64,000 nucleotides of DNA from Flavobacteriales bacterium ALC-1. GTDB lineage: Bacteria > Bacteroidota > Bacteroidia > Flavobacteriales > Flavobacteriaceae. The notes under the pieces were generated by a model, which saw only the letters and a program-made list of their open reading frames with translations, was not told where the DNA came from and did not search any database. This document shows, one piece after another, positions 11,938 through 21,045 of this stretch (its first letter is position 1; each line of letters starts with the position of its first letter). A program made the position numbers and the translations under genes. The stretch is taken from the NCBI GenBank assembly GCA_000171875.1, contig ABHI01000002.1:124001-188000 (forward strand), given 5' to 3'.

Positions 11938-13460
11938 TCTGAATAAAATCCTTGAATTTCGGGTTGCCTATATTTCCAAATCTTATGTAAAACCTTAATT
12001 TCATAAGGATATTTGTAAATTCCTGTCTTATAACGAACCTTAGAAATAGAACGAATTAATTTTTTCTTATAACCTTTAATTCTAAAGTCCGAAGCTGTAG
12101 GGTAATAACCATTTAAGACAGTTTCAAAATTCATAATTCGATCTACCATTTTTGGGGTAAGCCATGGTGTAAGTGGATTTTTTCTTAGGTCAAAATTTTC
12201 CCAAGCAGGATCTAACCAATCATCTAAATTTTTAGGAAAACTGAACCCTGCTTTTTGTATTTGTTCATATAGTTCAGAACCTTCAGTGGCTACAGGACTA
12301 TATAGATAAATAATGATTTCAGCATCAGGATTGATTTCCTTTATTTCCTTTATAAAGTTAATATCCCATTCTATTTGAGCCATAACCTGCTCTGGTGTAT
12401 CTGCTGGCATTCCTAAGACAAAAGAAAATTCGGGAATAATACCAATTGGATATAAACGTGCAGCAAAATCTTTAATACCTTGACCTGTTTGCGTTCCCCC
12501 TTTGTTCATTTGTTTTAGAATCTCATCATTACCTGTTTCAGCACCAAGAAATATCATTTTGCAACCTGCGTCTTTCATGAGTTTTAAATCAGCATCAGAA
12601 TACTTGTTAATGGTATCAATTCTCCCTTCTCCCCACCAAGTAATCTTATCATTCTTGATAAGTTCAGAGAATTCAATAACACGCTTTTTAGAAGTGAAGA
12701 AGTTGTTATCATGAAACTCTATAGCATCAATACCATAGTTATCTTTAAAGTATTTGACATCATTGTAAACGCTTTGCGCAGATTTTGCTTTCCAACGTCC
12801 ATTATAAATAGGCACAACGGCACAAAACGAACAAGTAAAAGGGCAGCCTAAACTAGAATGATAAGAGAATGTTTTACTACCTAAAAAAGTACGACTTAAA
12901 TAATTTTCTAAGTCATAAAATGAGTTGAGATGCGTATAAGGCAATTGTGGTAATGTATCTTGTTCTAGCAACTTTTCTTTTTTAGTACGTGTAATTGTAC
13001 CATCTTTTTCTTGATATATAAGATTTAAAATGTGAGGTAGTTCTTTTAAATCACCTGACTCTAACGTATTTAATAATTCTGGAAAAGTAATATCTCCAGG
13101 TCCATTTACAATATAATCCACATAAGGAGCTTCAATAGAAACTTTATATTGGTTAGAAGCAAAATAACCTCCCCAAATTGTAATAGTATTAGGATATTTT
13201 TCTTTTATTTTTTTGGTAAACGGAATAGCTTGACGTAATTGAGGGCCAGGCATTACTGTAGAACAGAAATATTTGAATTCACCTGTATTAAAATAATTAG
13301 AAATAGTTTGCCATGGATCTTTTTCTAAATTACCATCTACAAATACATAATCATATTTACCGTGTATAGCTGCGCCAACCTGCAATATAGAATTGGGTAT
13401 ACGATGCTTTGCATTAGCACTCCTTGGATTGAATATGATGATTTTATTCCTTTTAATCAT
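11934..13460 (-). CDS. Cobalamin-type radical SAM protein C
   Basis: A 508-residue member of the BchE/MiaB-like B12-binding radical SAM group. An N-terminal Rossmann-like region (about 1-150, IIIFNPRSANAKHRIP ... TIWGGYFAS) precedes the 4Fe-4S motif C206-PFT-C210-SF-C213. The radical SAM core continues with FLGAETGNDEILKQM. The start is ATG 13460, which overlaps the sulfotransferase stop as TAATG; a longer frame from 13487 would overlap that gene further. It is one of three related genes in the 11-23 kb cluster. Likely chemistry is methylation or rearrangement at an unactivated carbon; the substrate is unknown. Confidence 0.88.
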   Translation of the reverse strand: MIKRNKIIIFNPRSANAKHRIPNSILQVGAAIHGKYDYVFVDGNLEKDPWQTISNYFNTGEFKYFCSTVMPGPQLRQAIPFTKKIKEKYPNTITIWGGYFASNQYKVSIEAPYVDYIVNGPGDITFPELLNTLESGDLKELPHILNLIYQEKDGTITRTKKEKLLEQDTLPQLPYTHLNSFYDLENYLSRTFLGSKTFSYHSSLGCPFTCSFCAVVPIYNGRWKAKSAQSVYNDVKYFKDNYGIDAIEFHDNNFFTSKKRVIEFSELIKNDKITWWGEGRIDTINKYSDADLKLMKDAGCKMIFLGAETGNDEILKQMNKGGTQTGQGIKDFAARLYPIGIIPEFSFVLGMPADTPEQVMAQIEWDINFIKEIKEINPDAEIIIYLYSPVATEGSELYEQIQKAGFSFPKNLDDWLDPAWENFDLRKNPLTPWLTPKMVDRIMNFETVLNGYYPTASDFRIKGYKKKLIRSISKVRYKTGIYKYPYEIKVLHKIWKYRQPEIQGFYSE

Positions 13461-14200
13461 TAGTTTTTTGTTCGTAACAAAAGACATGTTTCTTTATATG
13501 AAGCATCAAGTTTAGCTTTAATAGCTTCATCAATTTCTATTGACCTCCTATTGGTTTTGATAATTGTTCCCGCTTTAATGTTCTTAGAAGTATCACCTAA
13601 CTTACCTGTTGTTTTTTTAATGTTATATTCTTTTTTAAGCGAGGTTTTTAAGTCTAAAAATGCAGTTAATTTTTTTAATGTGTTATCAGTTTCAGAAACT
13701 AGTTCTTTATAAGTTATGACTATTTGATTATCCTTTGGAATTTTAGTGCTTAAATTTACTAAATACTCTAGTCTATTAATGTAATATTCCGAAGAACTAA
13801 ATTCTTCTATTTCATTGACGCCATAAGGACCACCTAATTTTTCAATACTAGATATAGTCTCCGCTGGTGTTCTTATTAAGAAAACAACTTTAATTGAATT
13901 ACTCCTTATAAAATCTAAGTTAGGAGTGAATTTTTTATGTAAAACTTGATCTGCAATATATTTACAGGGCTTAAAGAGTCTTTTATTTACTCTTCTAATA
14001 AACAATTCTCCTTTTTTTAAGTCGTCATAGGTGTTGTAAACTCTACTTTGTTCTCCTGCTCCAAATATCTCCTCGTTAGAGGATAGTATATGTTCTAATA
14101 GTGAGCTTCCAGACCTCATATGTGCCATTATGAAAATGGGTTGCGAATTTGAAGTGATATTCTTCCAAACCTTAAACATAATATCTTTTATAAAACTCAT
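13460..14200 (-). CDS. Sulfotransferase
   Basis: A 246-residue PAPS-dependent sulfotransferase. The 5'-phosphosulfate loop is RSGSSLLEHIL with R29-S-G-S-S33, and the 3'-phosphate region is VVFLIRTPAETISSIEKLGG. Enzymes of this group transfer sulfate to hydroxyls of glycans, lipids or small metabolites. It is translationally coupled to the radical SAM gene (TAATG) and starts 3 nt after the flippase stop, which suggests that a surface glycan or lipid-linked product is sulfated before or during export. Confidence 0.88.
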   Translation of the reverse strand: MSFIKDIMFKVWKNITSNSQPIFIMAHMRSGSSLLEHILSSNEEIFGAGEQSRVYNTYDDLKKGELFIRRVNKRLFKPCKYIADQVLHKKFTPNLDFIRSNSIKVVFLIRTPAETISSIEKLGGPYGVNEIEEFSSSEYYINRLEYLVNLSTKIPKDNQIVITYKELVSETDNTLKKLTAFLDLKTSLKKEYNIKKTTGKLGDTSKNIKAGTIIKTNRRSIEIDEAIKAKLDASYKETCLLLRTKN

Positions 14201-14203
14201 AAT

Positions 14204-15346
14204 TTATTTTAGATTTTTTGTCTGTAATTTATACATTATTAGAAGGAAAAACTTAGAAATAGCTGTGCTTATTATAATTCCAATAACTTGATATTTTTCT
14301 ATTAAAATATACATGCATATAAGGTTTATTATTATCCCGACAGCTATGGTATATGTGACTTTTTTTTCAAAATTAAACTTATTTAAAATCATTATGTCTA
14401 TAATAAAAAATAGAGGGAAGAGAGATTTCACACCACTTAAATAATAATAATTGATATTAATATTTAAATGCAATAGCTTTTCCATTATAAACCAAATTGA
14501 AAGAGTACCAATTAGAAGATAAGGTAGGGCAATAAAATTGAGCTTAGTTTTAATTTTATTGACAGATGTCATAGGTAATCTATAAATATGCTTGCTAAAT
14601 GGTGAAATCATAAATGCGAACCCTGCATTAATAAGTATAAATGAATTGCTAATGATTTGATATTCAGAAACATCAACTTTACTGAGATTCATAGTGACAA
14701 TGTACATATCTATTTTGGTTGCTAACCAACCTAAAAATGCTACTATAAAGAAAGGTGTATAATATTTGAGCTCAGTTATTGAAAATTGATATGTTACCTT
14801 TTCTTTAAAGAGGTTTAGTTTGTAAAATAAAACTAATGTTTTTATAAAAGTACCAGTTATAAATGCGAATAGAATAGTGTTTAAGTTATAGTGAGAATTT
14901 AAGTATATAATAAGTAAAGTAGCACTAAAACTCATGATGTCTGATACGAGTTGAAGACCAAATTTTTGATGATAGATGATTAAACTATCAAGACTAGAAT
15001 AACAGTACATTAGTATAGATAGAATAATACAGAGTATAGCTGTATCCACTTTAAAGAATACAAAAAACAGTAATGACAAGAGAAGTAAAGGGCTTCTTGA
15101 AAGTGTGCTTTTAAAGTATAACGTGTAGATTTTAGAAGGCAATCTGCTATATGTTCTTATTAAATACTCTCTATTTCCCCAATTGGCAATTATTAAAATA
15201 AAATATACCCATAATAAAATATCAATTACTTCTCCCCAATTTTCTTTTCCAAAAAATTTGATGCCAATTATTGCAATAAAGAAATTAAATAGCGGTGTTA
15301 AAAAACCTCTTAAGGTATTTATTCCAACTATAATTAATCTTCGCAT
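14204..15346 (-). CDS. Oligosaccharide flippase-like membrane protein
   Basis: A 380-residue integral membrane protein with about 10-12 hydrophobic helices spread along its length, of the polysaccharide transporter (Wzx/MATE-like) type (opening GINTLRGFLTPLFNFFIAII, GWLATKIDMYIVTMNL). Such proteins flip lipid-linked glycans across the inner membrane. It heads the four-gene run with sulfotransferase, radical SAM and methyltransferase, and faces the divergent GT87 gene. Assignment rests on topology and a few motifs. Confidence 0.75.
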   Translation of the reverse strand: MRRLIIVGINTLRGFLTPLFNFFIAIIGIKFFGKENWGEVIDILLWVYFILIIANWGNREYLIRTYSRLPSKIYTLYFKSTLSRSPLLLLSLLFFVFFKVDTAILCIILSILMYCYSSLDSLIIYHQKFGLQLVSDIMSFSATLLIIYLNSHYNLNTILFAFITGTFIKTLVLFYKLNLFKEKVTYQFSITELKYYTPFFIVAFLGWLATKIDMYIVTMNLSKVDVSEYQIISNSFILINAGFAFMISPFSKHIYRLPMTSVNKIKTKLNFIALPYLLIGTLSIWFIMEKLLHLNININYYYLSGVKSLFPLFFIIDIMILNKFNFEKKVTYTIAVGIIINLICMYILIEKYQVIGIIISTAISKFFLLIMYKLQTKNLK

Positions 15347-15437
15347 TAAATAAACAGATTTAATAAGACCTCAATTTAAGTTATTTATAAAACAGTTTAA
15401 TATATATCGGTGATTAATCTTATTTTTAACCATAGCT

Positions 15438-17030
15438 ATGAAAAACTTAATTGAAAAGTATAAGGTAACATTGGTATACTTCTTACCATTGTTTCTGTTT
15501 TTAAGTTATTTATTATGGAATTCTTTATCGTTTCCATTACATGATTTTGCTAATAGTTATTTCCCTGCACATATCATATCGAATTCAAGCACACCAGAAT
15601 TTATTCTCTTTGATATCTATGAGTATAATAACTATATATGGGGTCTAGGCTACGAAGAGATCTTGGGGGATTTTTATTTAAATAGTCCCTTTAATACTAT
15701 TGCTTTTTATCCATTTACCTTTTTAGAGGATGCATATACCGCAAAATCTATTTTCAATATACTCAGTAGTTTGATATTTCTATTTGCTGTTTATGGTTTA
15801 GTAAAACATTATGGTAAGAAAACGTTATGGTTAGTTATTGCAATTCCTATTTTGTTTTATATACCTCTGAGAAATCAAATGTTATTTGGACAAACCTATT
15901 TCTTAGTTTTTGCACTAGTTGTCTTTAGTTTTTTATGGATAGAAAAGCATAATTATGTTATTGGATCAGGCGCACTCGTTGTTGCTGCATTATTAAAAGT
16001 ATTTCCCGTTGCATATGGTATACCACTGCTTTATAGAAAACAATGGAAACCTATTTTGTTAGCTATAATTATAGGGTTAACTATTTTGGGTTTATCTATT
16101 TGGTTTACTGGATATAACTTATGGGAAACCTATTTTTTTGAAGTGCTACCAAATGCTGTAAAAAATAAAAGCACTGTGAATTTTCAGTATAATGCACAAT
16201 CTATAGATGTGTTTTTAAAAACACTTTTCATACAAGATTCTTATTATAATCCAAAGGCATTTTTTGATAATGAACGTCTGTTTTTTATTATAAAATGGAT
16301 TATAAAATCTATTATCATTGGTATTGCTATAACCTTAAGCTTTTCAAATAAAAAGAAACTGTTTGTGTTACTCAGTATTTGGGTTGTCACCCTATTTTTA
16401 ATACAGTCTAGAACAGCAACCTATGCACAAATTTTATGGATAATACCTGGGTTTTATATGTTTATCTCAACAACTTCACTATCTAAAAAAATAGGATTTT
16501 TTACTGTTCTTTTTATTATGTGTAATCTACCTATTTCTAGCTTGGAAGAATTACCTCTGTTTTTTAAGTTTTCTAGACTTTGGTTAAGCATTGTTTTAGC
16601 ACTATTGTTTTATTCTAGTTTTAATAAAAAAGTAAATTATAAATATATAGGCCTAGGTTTTTTGATATTGATTCCTTTACATTTAGACATGTTTTCTAAA
16701 ATAGATGTAGATACCTCAGTTTATGTTTTAGAAGAACAAACACATTTTATGATTTATGATTTTGAAAAACAAGATAGCATACTAACATATAAAGCCCTTG
16801 GAAAAGGAGGGAAAATAACTGAAAGTACTGATGTTATAATCACTAAATTTGATAAAGATATTTGCCGCATAGAAGACAATCAAATAGTGTACAATGGTAT
16901 GCAAATAACAAATGACACGTCTTTAAAAAAGAAACCAGTTTTAGTTAATGATTGCGAAATTTATTACCTCACAGATTCAAAATCGAGACGCGGTGCTTTT
17001 ACCATAAAAAAGATACGCATATGCGATTAA
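15438..17030 (+). CDS. GT87-type polyprenol-linked glycosyltransferase
   Basis: A 530-residue membrane protein with about ten helices in the first 400 residues, an acidic luminal motif in the first loop (LHDFANSYFPAH) and the ALLKVFPVAYGIPLLYRKQWK loop typical of DUF2029/GT87 mannosyltransferases, followed by a soluble tail of about 110 residues. These enzymes transfer a sugar from a polyprenyl phosphate donor. It is the only plus-strand gene of the cluster and overlaps the GT2 gene tail to tail by 4 nt. The GT2 gene could make its donor. Confidence 0.8.
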   Translation: MKNLIEKYKVTLVYFLPLFLFLSYLLWNSLSFPLHDFANSYFPAHIISNSSTPEFILFDIYEYNNYIWGLGYEEILGDFYLNSPFNTIAFYPFTFLEDAYTAKSIFNILSSLIFLFAVYGLVKHYGKKTLWLVIAIPILFYIPLRNQMLFGQTYFLVFALVVFSFLWIEKHNYVIGSGALVVAALLKVFPVAYGIPLLYRKQWKPILLAIIIGLTILGLSIWFTGYNLWETYFFEVLPNAVKNKSTVNFQYNAQSIDVFLKTLFIQDSYYNPKAFFDNERLFFIIKWIIKSIIIGIAITLSFSNKKKLFVLLSIWVVTLFLIQSRTATYAQILWIIPGFYMFISTTSLSKKIGFFTVLFIMCNLPISSLEELPLFFKFSRLWLSIVLALLFYSSFNKKVNYKYIGLGFLILIPLHLDMFSKIDVDTSVYVLEEQTHFMIYDFEKQDSILTYKALGKGGKITESTDVIITKFDKDICRIEDNQIVYNGMQITNDTSLKKKPVLVNDCEIYYLTDSKSRRGAFTIKKIRICD

Positions 17031-17770
17031 CTTTTAAATAATTTAAAGCTATATAATTTACAGTTTTGTAAAGCATATTTTATAGATACTTTTAATACTC
17101 CCAACCCATATATAGTGCTTCGTCTAAAATTTATAGAAGAAGAGTCTTTTTCGTATTTTGCTGGACAAGATATTTCGCCAATTATAATACCCTTATAACA
17201 ACATTGTGCTAAGAGTTGATTATCAAAAATAAAATCGTTAGAATTATCTTGAAACGGAATAGATTTTAATACATCAGCATTAAAAGCGCGATAACCCGTA
17301 TGATATTCTGATAGCTTTTGATTCATAAATAAGTTTTGAATAAAAGTTAGTATTCTATTTGAAATATATTTATACAATGGCATACCACCAGAAAGAGCAT
17401 TCTTACCCAAAATACGAGAGCCTAAAACAACATCATAAACATTATTAGCTATTAAATCTACCATTGATGGTATTAGCTTTGGGTTATACTGATAATCTGG
17501 ATGCAGCATGATTATAACATCTGCACCTAAGTCAATAGCTTTAGAATAACAGCTTTTTTGATTTGCGCCATAACCTAAATTAACTTTATGCTCAATAATG
17601 TGCTTTATGCCTAAGCGCTTTGCTACATCAACGGTATTATCATTACTGTAATCATCAGTAAGTACAACATCATCAACAATACTATGAGGAATTTCATTGT
17701 AAGTTTTCTCTAATGTTTTTGCAGCATTGTAAGCAGGCAGAATTACAACGACTCTCTTTTGGTTAAGCAT
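17027..17770 (-). CDS. Family 2 glycosyltransferase (dolichyl-phosphate mannosyltransferase-like)
   Basis: A 247-residue soluble GT-A enzyme: VVVILPAYNAAKTLEKTY at the start, the metal-binding LHPDYQYNP where DxD usually sits (here HPD), and the acceptor region YHTGYRAF. The family makes polyprenyl-phosphate sugars or transfers sugars to glycans. Its start overlaps the stop of the haem-c lipoprotein gene by one base, making it the last gene of a tightly coupled operon that begins at the nucleotidyltransferase. Confidence 0.88.
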   Translation of the reverse strand: MLNQKRVVVILPAYNAAKTLEKTYNEIPHSIVDDVVLTDDYSNDNTVDVAKRLGIKHIIEHKVNLGYGANQKSCYSKAIDLGADVIIMLHPDYQYNPKLIPSMVDLIANNVYDVVLGSRILGKNALSGGMPLYKYISNRILTFIQNLFMNQKLSEYHTGYRAFNADVLKSIPFQDNSNDFIFDNQLLAQCCYKGIIIGEISCPAKYEKDSSSINFRRSTIYGLGVLKVSIKYALQNCKLYSFKLFKS

Positions 17771-18888
17771 TAGTGTAATAGATTTATTTCGTTGTTAGAT
17801 GCTTCTCTAATACTTTCAGGAACTTCAAGATATTTAATTGGAGCGAGTGCATCTATATCTTTTCTATGATAGAGGTTTCCTAAAAATGGAAATTCATGGT
17901 GTTGATGTGTTTTTAAATGTGCTAATTTTTGTTTTACATCTGCTAGAGATATATTCCATTCTTTAGAAATTCGCTCAATGTTAGGTTCCATAAATGAGAT
18001 GTAGAGTAGTTCTAATTCTTCGTGTAGGGTTTTGTCTAAAAGATTTTTGTCAGTCCATGTTGTATTTTGATAATTCTGAAGATTACGATTAAAATATTTT
18101 AAAGAATCATTAAAAGGTGTAATCTTTAAATAACCTAAATAATTTTGTTGAGGTTTAAACACTGGTAATATTTTTGTTTCATGACACCAAATACATTTTG
18201 AGGGTTTACCTGCTCTAGTAACATTGTTGTTAGCAGCTTCCTTTAAGGTTCCATCTACATCATATACCGCAAATTTTAATTGCCCATTTGCCATCCTCTG
18301 TAGAGTTTCAAACTCTAAAATATCTTTGCTTATTGAGTCAACCTCAGTAGAAATAAATCCTTGATTATTACTTTTTGATAATTCTGAAAACGAAATTACA
18401 CGGTGTACTTTAGAGACACTTGAGTTATCTATATAGCCTTTAATAGTATCGAAAGTATAAAGTGCCTCAATTTGATCCAATTTTTCAGGTACATCAACAA
18501 TTGCATAATAGTGATGAGAGTTTCCGAAAGTTAACGCTATATATCTCCCTAGATCAAATGCATTATTCTTTTTATATTCTTCAGAATTTCTGAAAACTTC
18601 ATGAAGTTTAGATAGGTTTTTAGCACTTTTTTTTGACAATCCTAATTCAAATGCGTTTAATAAAATTATGGAATCTTTTAACGTAATACCTTCTAAATAT
18701 GGGTCAGAAGTTACAGTAGAGCCTAAATAAGATAAAGCCCATTTTAAACCTGTAACACTTCTATCAAAAGTATCCTCACTAAAAGCTTTATTCCATTTAA
18801 GTCTTATACCTTGATGTTGTTTTTTTTCGACACAAGAATAGCTTAATGTACCAATAACAAGAATCAGAAAAACAACTAAATGTTTCAT
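17770..18888 (-). CDS. Lipoprotein with a single haem-c motif
   Basis: A 372-residue exported lipoprotein (lipobox ending at C19, GTLSYSC) with one CxxCH motif, C232-IW-C235-H236, in GKPSKCIWCHETKILPVF. No other recognised domain. The motif predicts covalent haem c after export, with the protein tethered to a membrane on the periplasmic or outer face. It sits 2 nt after the frameshifted radical SAM gene and 1 nt over the GT2 start, so it belongs to the cluster operon. It may supply electrons for, or oxidise, the cluster product; that is inference. I do not recognise the family. Confidence 0.75.
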   Translation of the reverse strand: MKHLVVFLILVIGTLSYSCVEKKQHQGIRLKWNKAFSEDTFDRSVTGLKWALSYLGSTVTSDPYLEGITLKDSIILLNAFELGLSKKSAKNLSKLHEVFRNSEEYKKNNAFDLGRYIALTFGNSHHYYAIVDVPEKLDQIEALYTFDTIKGYIDNSSVSKVHRVISFSELSKSNNQGFISTEVDSISKDILEFETLQRMANGQLKFAVYDVDGTLKEAANNNVTRAGKPSKCIWCHETKILPVFKPQQNYLGYLKITPFNDSLKYFNRNLQNYQNTTWTDKNLLDKTLHEELELLYISFMEPNIERISKEWNISLADVKQKLAHLKTHQHHEFPFLGNLYHRKDIDALAPIKYLEVPESIREASNNEINLLH

Positions 18889-18890
18889 AA

Positions 18891-20263
18891 TTATTTAGTG
18901 AGTTTCATTAAAGTACCAGCTAAGGTAGATTTTAACTTATAGCTTATCATTTTTTTGAAACTTTTATCACTATGTTTTTCCTTATTGTAGTTCACCTCAT
19001 TTACAATTTTTCTAACGGCATAATCATAAAATTTACGAGAATACGTTCTGCTAAAATCGATGTCTCTATCTGTTGAGGTTTCCCAGTTAGGTTGAATAGT
19101 TATTTGGTCTTCAATTTCATTATAAAGAGATGTGCCTTTTATAGGATAGGCTACAGTAATTGTAAAATGTGTTGGATTTGCAGCTTTTAAATACGTAATA
19201 GTTTCTTCTATGTCAGTTTCGTTTTCACCAGGATAACCAACCATAATAAAAGTGCCAGTTTCCATACCTAACTTATTAGTTTTTTGAATAGCTTCTTTAA
19301 CAACATCAACATCAACACGTCTGTCCATAGCATCTATAATTTTCTGTGACCCACTTTCTGCACCAATCCAAATTCTATAACAGCCTGCTTCTTTTAGCAG
19401 TTGTAGTACTTCATCGTTTAGTCGTTCTGCTCTAGTGATACATTCAAAAGGAATAATAGCATCTTGTTTTATCACTTCTTCATGAAAGCTTTTAATCCAT
19501 TTATGACTTACAGTAAATACATCATCTACAAACCAAACGGTGTCAGGATTATATGTGTTTTTTAACATCAATAACTCTGAAGCTACCAAATCTGCTGGTC
19601 GCCTTCTATAACTTTGTCCATATACTGCAGTACTGCACCATTTACAAGTGTAAGGACACCACGTTGCGTACTAACAGTCATTGAGCTTTTACCATGATTG
19701 TTTCCAACCTCAAGGTATTTTTCATAGGATTGCATTTCTATTTGGTAAAGGCAATCCGAAAGGTCTTTCATCTTTGTTCTCGGAGGTGTTTTTTTTACAT
19801 TGTCATTCTCTAAATAGGCAATACCAGTAATAGTACTAAAATCTCTTTCAGAAACTATGGCTTCGTAGAGCTCTAATGTAGTTTCTTCTCCTTCTCCGAT
19901 AATAAGAAAATCGACTCCAGTATTAAGATATTTTTCGCAATTATAAGTTATGTCAGGACCACCTAAAATAAGTTTTGGGTAACCATATTTTGAATCATTT
20001 TTTAAAATTTTAACAAGCTTAATAACATTAATTTTTGTCATTAAATTGGTGTAAATAGCAACAACTTTTGGTTGCTTCTCTTCTATAAACTGCAGTTGTT
20101 TTTCCTTTGAAAAAAATGTTGAATCGTAAATGTGATTTTCTACTTTATGCGCATTCAAATAACCAGAAATATAGAGTAACCCTAATGGTGGGTAAGGTTT
20201 CATTATGGCTTGTTCTTTAACATCGTCATATAAATAATAGGTATGTGTAAGTACAATGCTCAT
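18891..20263 (-). pseudogene. Cobalamin-type radical SAM gene B, frameshifted in the cluster-binding motif
   Basis: Two frames join into one protein of about 457 residues if a single base is restored near 19658. The upstream part (19583-20263) holds the B12-binding domain and ends in STQRG; the downstream part (18891-19589 in the other frame) carries the radical SAM core (VWFVDDVFT, RIWIGAESGSQKI, TGTFIMVGYPGENETDI). Adding one T to the run GGT-GT gives TQRG-C-PYT-C-KW-C, the expected CxxxCxxC motif. The lesion thus removes exactly the first cluster Cys. It overlaps the methyltransferase start by 1 nt. It could be a true null mutation or a sequencing error. Confidence 0.85.
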
Positions 20264-21045
20264 TACTTTTTTATTAATTCAATTAAAAAGTGATCTGCAT
20301 ATTTAGCCCAAAATGACCCCGTGATTACACTATCAATACTTTTAAAAGTTGATAAAAGTGGTTTTTTTGCTAAAAATGAATTCTCAAGATAAGAAGGAGG
20401 TATGGTTAAACCTATAGGTTTTATATTTTTTATGCTAAAAATGGTTTCAGTTAAAGTGCTAATATCCTTTGGGTTGTAATACCAAGTATTAACGTTTATA
20501 CCATCAACATTTGCAATAACAGCTTCTTTATTTTGTCTTCTTTTAGCGTTTTTAAAATCGCCTTTTAGAGTAAAGTAAAGACGTTCCCAAAAACATTTTT
20601 TAGGCATTAATACCACAACTATTTTCCCGTTAGGTTCTAATAGGTCTTTTGCATTTTCAAAAAATGTTTCAAGTTGTGTTTTAGATAGGCAATTAAAACC
20701 TCCAAAATTTGAAAAGATAAAATCAAACTTCTTTTCAAATTTTGCCGTATTTATTTTATTAATATCTAATACAGAAAATTCTAGATTCTTAAGTTGAGTT
20801 TTCGACTTCGCAACAGATATCATACCTTCAGAAATATCAGTAGCTATAACATTATGCCCTAATTCAGCAAAATGTTTAGCGTCCTCACCAGTACCACAAT
20901 TTAATTCTAAAACCGATAGTTTTTTGTCTTGAACTATAGTGTCGTATAAATATTTGTAAACGATTTCTCGTTGCGCTTTACCAACATTAGAAAATGTAAA
21001 CGTAGCATCGTAATTTTTAGAAGCGATATCAAAATCCTTAGGCAT
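20263..21045 (-). CDS. Class I SAM-dependent methyltransferase
   Basis: A 260-residue methyltransferase (Methyltransf_11/25 type) with SAM motif I VLELNCGTGEDAKHFAELGH, acidic loop ATDISEGMI and motif IV FDFIFSNFGGFNC. The C-terminal 100 residues contain hydrophobic patches. It overlaps radical SAM gene A by 8 nt and radical SAM gene B by 1 nt, so it is translated with both. Such small-molecule methyltransferases often accompany B12 radical SAM enzymes in lipid or pigment pathways; the substrate is unknown. Confidence 0.87.
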   Translation of the reverse strand: MPKDFDIASKNYDATFTFSNVGKAQREIVYKYLYDTIVQDKKLSVLELNCGTGEDAKHFAELGHNVIATDISEGMISVAKSKTQLKNLEFSVLDINKINTAKFEKKFDFIFSNFGGFNCLSKTQLETFFENAKDLLEPNGKIVVVLMPKKCFWERLYFTLKGDFKNAKRRQNKEAVIANVDGINVNTWYYNPKDISTLTETIFSIKNIKPIGLTIPPSYLENSFLAKKPLLSTFKSIDSVITGSFWAKYADHFLIELIKK

